Assembly: GCA_023053685.1 (NCBI GenBank)
Contig: JALIGW010000004.1
Location: 86,589,749 to 86,653,748, forward strand
Origin: Diadophis punctatus similis
Taxonomy: Eukaryota > Chordata > Lepidosauria > Squamata > Dipsadidae
Length of the DNA: 64,000 nucleotides
Reading direction: 5' to 3'
Part shown: piece after piece, positions 59,660 through 64,000 of the stretch
Position numbering within the stretch: the first letter of the stretch is position 1
How the letters are laid out: each line of letters opens with the position of its first letter
The notes under the pieces: model-generated
Databases searched by the model: none
Told to the model about the DNA's origin: nothing
The model's input: only the letters and a program-made list of their open reading frames with translations
Made by a program: the position numbers and the translations under genes

Positions 59660-59890
59660 CCGTAGACCTTTTTGATGGCCTCAGTGCTAAGGGACAGAAA
59701 CTCTGCCATCCTGTGGTCAAAGCAGGTATCGCAGACACCAAAAGAAACTTTTTAAATGGCATTTCAAGTTTGTTGTTTATTAATAACACCTTATTAACAT
59801 TAATAGGGCAACAGGAGGTCTATTTGCTGCAACACAGGAACAGAAAAAAATCCTGCTTCAAATGTCTTAAAAAAACCCTTTTCAATGGCA
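59660..59890 (+). repeat. Satellite-like unit, direct copy (pairs with 59400-59630)
   Basis: CTAAGGGACAGAAACTCTGC, CCATCCTGTGGTCAAAGCAG, GGTATCGCAGACACCAAAAG and GCAACAGGAGGTCTATTTGC, in unit order. Confidence 0.85.
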
Positions 59891-59919
59891 TTTTAAGAGG
59901 ATTATTCTGCATCTGTTGA

Positions 59920-60230
59920 AGCTATCGTAGGCGTTTTTAACTCGGTTTAAGGCTTTTGAAAAAGGATTCGCACGTGCCTGTTCTGCAGCCCCTGGGGAAC
60001 GGAAAACCTTGTCATCCTGTGGTCCAAAAAGGAATAGCAGCCACAAAAAAAACCCCACCCTTTTTAATGGGATTTTGAGTTTATTATTCTGTATCTTTGT
60101 TATTAAACACTTATTGACATTAATAGTGCAACAGGAGGCCCAGGGGCTGTAACACAGGCACAGAAGAAGGAATCCAGTTTCAAAAGAGTTAAACCGAGTG
60201 AAAAAGGCGTACGATACCTTCAATACTATA
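59920..60230 (+). repeat. Satellite-like units, short inverted piece then a direct copy
   Basis: 59930-59998 is inverted (TAACTCGGTTTAAGGCTTTT, CAGCCCCTGGGG). From 60000 a direct copy follows: CATCCTGTGGTCC, GGAATAGCAGCCAC, CAACAGGAGGCCCAGGGGC, AAACCGAGTGAAAAAGG. Confidence 0.8.
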
Positions 60231-60469
60231 ATGAAAATCCAAGGTCATTTCTTCAAAAGGTAAAAATTTGGCTCACTGTTAAAAAAACAACAACAAACGG
60301 TCTACGAGAACTCGCCTTTTATGCAAGTACACAATAGAAAGCGTATCACGAAAGCTCTCACATCTTCCAAGAAAGATGCAGCAGGACTGTTGCCGGCGAA
60401 TCGGTAGTTCCGACCAGCAGCTGGGCTATCCCGTCCTATATGATCGCCGTGTGTTTGATGCCGCGCAAA

Positions 60470-60610
60470 AAACAAAACAGGGAGGGCAACCCGATGACAA
60501 TCGCTCATTCCCCCCCTGCTTTCACCCAGGATCGCGGAGGCCGAGAAGCGAAGCCCCGCAGTGCAGAACAGCAGGAAAAGCACCACCACTCTATGCTCCT
60601 CTTAAGGAGC
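60470..60610 (+). repeat. 5' part of the CGACTTCC module block
   Basis: AACAGGGAGGGCAACCCGAT, CCCAGGATCGCGGAGGCCGA, CAGTGCAGAACAGCAGG and CACTCTATGCTCCTCTTAAG also occur, in the same order, at 63512-63607 and (second part) at 44785, 53155 and 61918. Confidence 0.72.
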
Positions 60611-60865
60611 CTGTTAATAGGCCATAATAGGCCTTAACTTGGTTTAAGGCTTTTGAAACAGGATTTCTTTTTCTGTTCCTGTGTTGCAGCAAGCGTGCCT
60701 CCTGTCGCCCTATTAATATTAATAAGGTTTTAATAATAAAGATACACGATAATAACCTTAAAATCCCATTTAAAAGGTTGGTTTCTTTTTGTGGCTGCAA
60801 TACCTGCTTTGACCACAGGATGGCAGTTTTCTATCCATAACATTGAGGCCATTATAGGCCTTTTT
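60611..60865 (-). repeat. Satellite-like unit, inverted copy
   Basis: TTGGTTTAAGGCTTTTGAAA, GCAAGCGTGCCTCCTGTCGC, AATAATAAAGATACACGATA and GACCACAGGATGGCAG. Confidence 0.82.
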
Positions 60866-61632
60866 ACATTAGATTACATTATTATTAGAGTTGGAAGGGA
60901 CCTTGTAGTCCAACCACCACCACCCAACCTCCCCCCCACACTCAAGCAGGAGTCCCTACACCATTTCGGATAAATGGCAGTCCAATCTCCTTTTGAAAGT
61001 CTCAAGTGTTGGAGCTCTCACAACCTCCGCAGGCAAGCTGTTCCACCGGTCGATTGCTCTCACTGTCAGAAAGTTCCTCCTCATTTCCAGGTTGAATCTC
61101 TCTCTGGTCAGTTTCCATCCATTATTCCTTGTCTGGCCTTTTGGTGCCTTGGAAAACAGCCTAATCCCCTCCTCTCTGTGGCAGCCCGTCAAGTATTGGA
61201 ACACTGTTATCATGTCACCCCTAGTCCTTCTCTTCGCCAGACTGGCCAAGCTCAGTTCCCCCAACCGTTCTTCGTATGTTTTAGTTTCCAGTCCCCTTAT
61301 CATCCTGGTTGCTCTCCTCTGCACTTTCTCTAGAGCTTCAATGTCTTTTTTATAGTGTGGTGACCAGAACTGGGTGCAGTACTCTAGTTGTGGTCTAACT
61401 AAGGCTTTATAGTACCTCCCTAGTTCTAGATTGTATCCCTCTGTTAATGCAACTCAGGATTGCATTGGCTTTTTTGGTTGCCGCTGCACATTGCCAGCTT
61501 ATATGTAGTTAGTTGTCCACCAAGACTCCTAGATCCCTCTCGCAGTCGCTGCTATTGAGTGTGGTTTCACCCAGTTTATATGCGTATCTTTGGTTTTTCT
61601 TAGCTAGGTGTAGGATTTTACTCAATGCTATT
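60866..61632 (-). mobile_element. CR1 LINE, 3' end with ORF2 C-terminus (copy 2 block)
   Basis: The minus-strand frame 60956-61324 encodes MQRRATRMIRGLETKTYEER and LGELSLASLAKRRTRGDMIT, then RFNLEMRRNFLTVRAIDRWN and SLPAEVVRAP, the typical CR1 ORF2 end. The 3' region has GTTGGAAGGGACCTTG-type sequence. The 5' side stops at the same CR1/satellite junction as 52855. Confidence 0.93.
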
Positions 61633-61910
61633 GCTAAGGGACAGAAAACTGTGCCACGCAGACACAAAAAGAAGAAAAAACCCTTTAGACGGATTTTAAG
61701 TTTATTATTCTGTGTCTTCACTATTAAACGCCTTATTATTAACATTCATGGGGCAACAGGAGGCCCAGGGGCTGCAACACAGGCACAGAAGGAATCCTGC
61801 TTCAAAAGAGTGAAACCGATTCAAAAAGGCCTATGATGGCTTCAGTGCTATTGCTAAGGGACAGAAAATTGTGCCATCGTGTGGTCCAAGCAGGTGCAGC
61901 AGCCAAAAAA
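61633..61910 (+). repeat. Satellite-like unit, direct copy in block copy 2
   Basis: Same landmarks as 52856-53150. Over about 150 bp that I aligned by eye I counted seven differences. Confidence 0.87.
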
Positions 61911-62245
61911 ATCCCCGAAGTGCAGAGCGGCAGGAAAAGCACCGCCCCTACGCTCCTCTTAAGGGGACGATCCGCTTCCATTGCCCTTCTCCGAATGGCT
62001 GCCGATTTATGTGCCAGTGCTTCTTTGAGCGACCTTCCCAGTATGGCCGACTTCCGTTGTGCCCTTCTCCTGGCATCCCACCACAACTTCCTTTCACAGC
62101 GACCTTCCAAGCACGCCCGACTTCCTGTCCGTTTTCAGTTGCCGTCCCCCAGTTCTTTTGAAAACCGACCTTCCCATCATGGCTGACTTCCTGTACTTTC
62201 TTCTAAGTCTTCCCCCCCAACTTCCTTTCGCAGCGACCTGGTCAC
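61910..62245 (+). repeat. CGACTTCC module block in block copy 2
   Basis: AAGTGCAGAGCGGCAGGAAA, TATGGCCGACTTCCGTTG, CACGCCCGACTTCCTGTCCG, CATGGCTGACTTCCTG and CGCAGCGACCTGGTCACGG, in the same order as 53150-53490. Confidence 0.82.
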
Positions 62246-62391
62246 GGTGGGATTGTAAATTTATTATTCTGTATCATTATCATTAAACGTCTCATTATTA
62301 ACATTAATACGGCAACAGGAAGCCCAAGGACACCAACACAGGGAGAGAAGAAGGAATCCCACTTCAAAAGACTTAAACCGAGTTAAAAAGG
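62245..62391 (+). repeat. Satellite-like unit, partial direct copy
   Basis: TTTATTATTCTGTATCATTA, CGGCAACAGGAAGCCCAAGG and AAACCGAGTTAAAAAGG; the block homology ends here at 62391. Confidence 0.82.
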
Positions 62392-63505
62392 CTGGCTCTA
62401 CCTTTCTTCCTTGTTACGACAGTTAACTGGCCTTCTCAGTCCCCGAGGTGCTCCTTTCTAGATGAGGGTCACAGTAGGCGAGACCACGCGTCTAATCCCT
62501 TTGGTTGGATTCTTCCATCGGTGCTACTGTGGCTCTCCACATTGCTTTTGTCATAGCTGCCCTCTTCATACTGGTGGCCAATGCTGAAGGAGCAAAGGGT
62601 GCTTGCTCTGGCGCCATGTGCATTTACGGTACGGACACGGTGGAGTGGCCGAAAGCAACTACATAGCTGGAAGAGAGCAGGCTGAGCTGCTGCATGGTTG
62701 AGGCCTTTTCTATATTCCTGGGGGTGGTGGTGGTTTTAGTTCTTCTCATAACTTGGAAGGTGAATCTTACCCATCTGGAGCTCTCTGGCTCAGAGAGATT
62801 GAATCTGTGTGTTCCTGGGATAAAGGAAAGTTTCCTGCACAAAGTAGCCCTGAAAATAACCTTAGCGTTTGCTTCTTTCGCTGGTTTTGTTAGTCCTCTT
62901 TGTTGTCCTGGGATGTTTTAGGAGGATGGGGGGGGGAAGCAGGGGTAGTGGGATGGAGCGAGTCCCGGGAGCCAGCGTGGAAGTAGTAGCAGAGGGTGGG
63001 GATGAGGCGGGAGGCTGCAACCTGGCCAGTTCAGGGAAGGAGGCAGGTGGGCGATCAGCCTCCCCTCTTTGAGGTTGAAGCCACGGTGAGTGTTTGAATG
63101 GAAGACCCAGAATTGCTTCATAGCGAGATGGGTGGCATACAAATTTGATCTGAAACTTCATTTCAAGTCTCTTGCTGATAAAACCCACCATCCACAATGT
63201 AATCCCAGATAAAAGGGTTGACCTGTCATTCGTTGCAGGGAGGGTGGGGAGAACACGGAAAGGTCAGAATTAATCCCTCTTGGCAGTTGCGGTAATGTGC
63301 TGTAGCCTCGTAGGGCCTGCTTAAACTCATGGAAACACTATCATAATTGTTAGAAATATGGGTTTTAAGAGAGCTTGCCTGATTTTTAGTGATGCAAAAG
63401 GGAGGTTCAGCGTGAATTTGACCCAATATAGTTTGCTCAACAGAAGTTCTGGGGAAAAAATATAAAAAACAATTTCAGGCACAATTATGTTTTATTGTTT
63501 AGGAA
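62392..63505. other. Segment without recognised gene
   Basis: Low-complexity GGT and G runs, with chance frames. One + frame (62694-62921) has a hydrophobic stretch (ILFLGVVVVLVLLI-like), but there is no family match I can support. Confidence 0.4.
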
Positions 63506-63511
63506 AAAATA

Positions 63512-63607
63512 AAACAGGGAGGGCAACGTGCTGACAATGGCTGCTCCTCCGCTTTTGCCCAGGATTGTGGAGACCAAGCCCCAAAGTGCAGAGTGGCAGC
63601 AAAAGTA
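63512..63607 (+). repeat. Start of a CGACTTCC module block, split by LINE insertions
   Basis: AAACAGGGAGGGCAACGTGC, CCCAGGATTGTGGAGACCAA and AAAGTGCAGAGTGGCAGCAA match 60475-60580. The block continues at 63909 after LINE 3' ends. Confidence 0.72.
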
Positions 63608-63770
63608 TTTAGAATAGAATAGAATAGAATTCTGTATTGGCCAAGTGTGATTGGACACACAAGGAATTTGTCTTTGGTGTGTATGCTCTCAGTGTACATA
63701 AAAGAAAAGATACATTTGTCAAGAATGGTTGTCATAGGGTTCAAGTAAGCAATTTATTTATTTATTATTT
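63608..63770 (-). mobile_element. Snake1-type CR1 3' end with short (AATAG)n
   Basis: Three AATAG units then TTCTGTATTGGCCAAGTGTG and GTATGCTCTCAGTGTACATA, the same family as 28807-29300. Confidence 0.8.
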
Positions 63771-63903
63771 ATTTTGTCAAGTACGTGTTAGTAATATACA
63801 TAGATATAACATTGTTTATATACATAAGATGGGTACTGATAAGAGGGAACATTAGGACAGGGACGGTAGGCACGCTGGTGCACTTATGCACGCCCCTTAC
63901 TGA
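63750..63903 (-). mobile_element. LINE 3' UTR of the 17491-18300 family
   Basis: It shares GGGAACATTAGGACAGGGAC and GGTAGGCACGCTGGTGC with 17551-17590, including the AT-rich tail. Confidence 0.78.
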
Positions 63904-63904
63904 C

Positions 63905-64000
63905 CTTTCAGAGGAGCATAGAGTACCGCTACTCTATGCTCCTCTGAAAGGGACGAGCCGCTTCCGTTGGCCTTTTTCGCATGGCCATCGACTTCCTCTT
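63905..64000 (+). repeat. Hairpin and continuing CGACTTCC module block
   Basis: 21-bp perfect arms (63905-63925 and 63930-63950) around CCGC; the right arm is the TACTCTATGCTCCTCT start of the module block. Then GGGACGAGCCGCTTCCGTTG and CATGGCCATCGACTTCC run to the window end. Confidence 0.85.

Noticed and set aside
53083..62186. Paired frames of about 90-117 codons in the two module blocks as a conserved protein
   Set aside because: Two different frames are equally open in both copies, as expected for a recent duplication. Modules within a block do not keep a frame.
52856..62391. CRISPR array
   Set aside because: The units are long, diverged, in both orientations and without short direct repeats plus unique spacers. 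The host is a vertebrate.
62409..62420. Twelve bases (CCTTGTTACGAC) equal to the complement of the universal small-subunit rRNA 3' site
   Set aside because: Flanking bases do not match any rRNA I know. Twelve bases can occur by chance.

Overview
This window is vertebrate nuclear DNA, most likely from an advanced (colubroid) snake. The evidence is spliced vertebrate exons, squamate-type SINEs, CR1 and L2-like LINEs, and an (AATAG)n microsatellite joined to a CR1-type 3' end, a pairing known from colubroid snakes. There are no bacterial-style genes, operons, CRISPR arrays or phage modules. The species call is inference.

Positions 1-35966 hold the 3' part of PCLO (Piccolo/aczonin, a presynaptic active-zone scaffold) on the + strand. 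I could join 17 exons with GT-AG introns. They read in one frame for 668 residues: end of the upstream linker, PDZ domain, Ser-rich linker, C2A, linker, C2B, stop at 35964-35966. Three details stand out: the 27-bp C2A microexon, a read-through stop overlapping an AATAAA that would give a form without C2B, and a run of eight Thr codons. The introns carry LINE, SINE and hAT-type insertions, a solo LTR with a 5-bp target duplication, and many microsatellites.

Positions 35967-44400 hold the PCLO 3' UTR and intergenic DNA. Here a tRNA-derived SINE with a (CA)n tail is followed by a Penelope-like element fragment that carries a GIY-YIG endonuclease domain and a hammerhead-ribozyme-like motif. A divergent 156-bp tandem repeat and a long (GA)n tract follow.

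Positions 44400-64000 are a repeat mosaic. The last three coding exons of ALAD (delta-aminolevulinate dehydratase) lie at 48430-49119 on the + strand; no earlier ALAD exon was found. Around and after them are a family of about 240-bp satellite-like units in direct and inverted orientation (52.8-62.4 kb), GC-rich modules repeating a GGCCGACTTCC-type motif, two copies of a 1.3-kb composite block that share one CR1/satellite junction, a second duplication (46.66-47.30 kb and 56.35-56.96 kb), hAT-like elements with 8-bp target duplications, a 99-bp perfect inverted repeat, and degenerate TTAGGG-like DNA. This mosaic is the part least explained by known gene content.

All calls come from reading the sequence. 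Family names for repeats are from memory and were not checked against a library.
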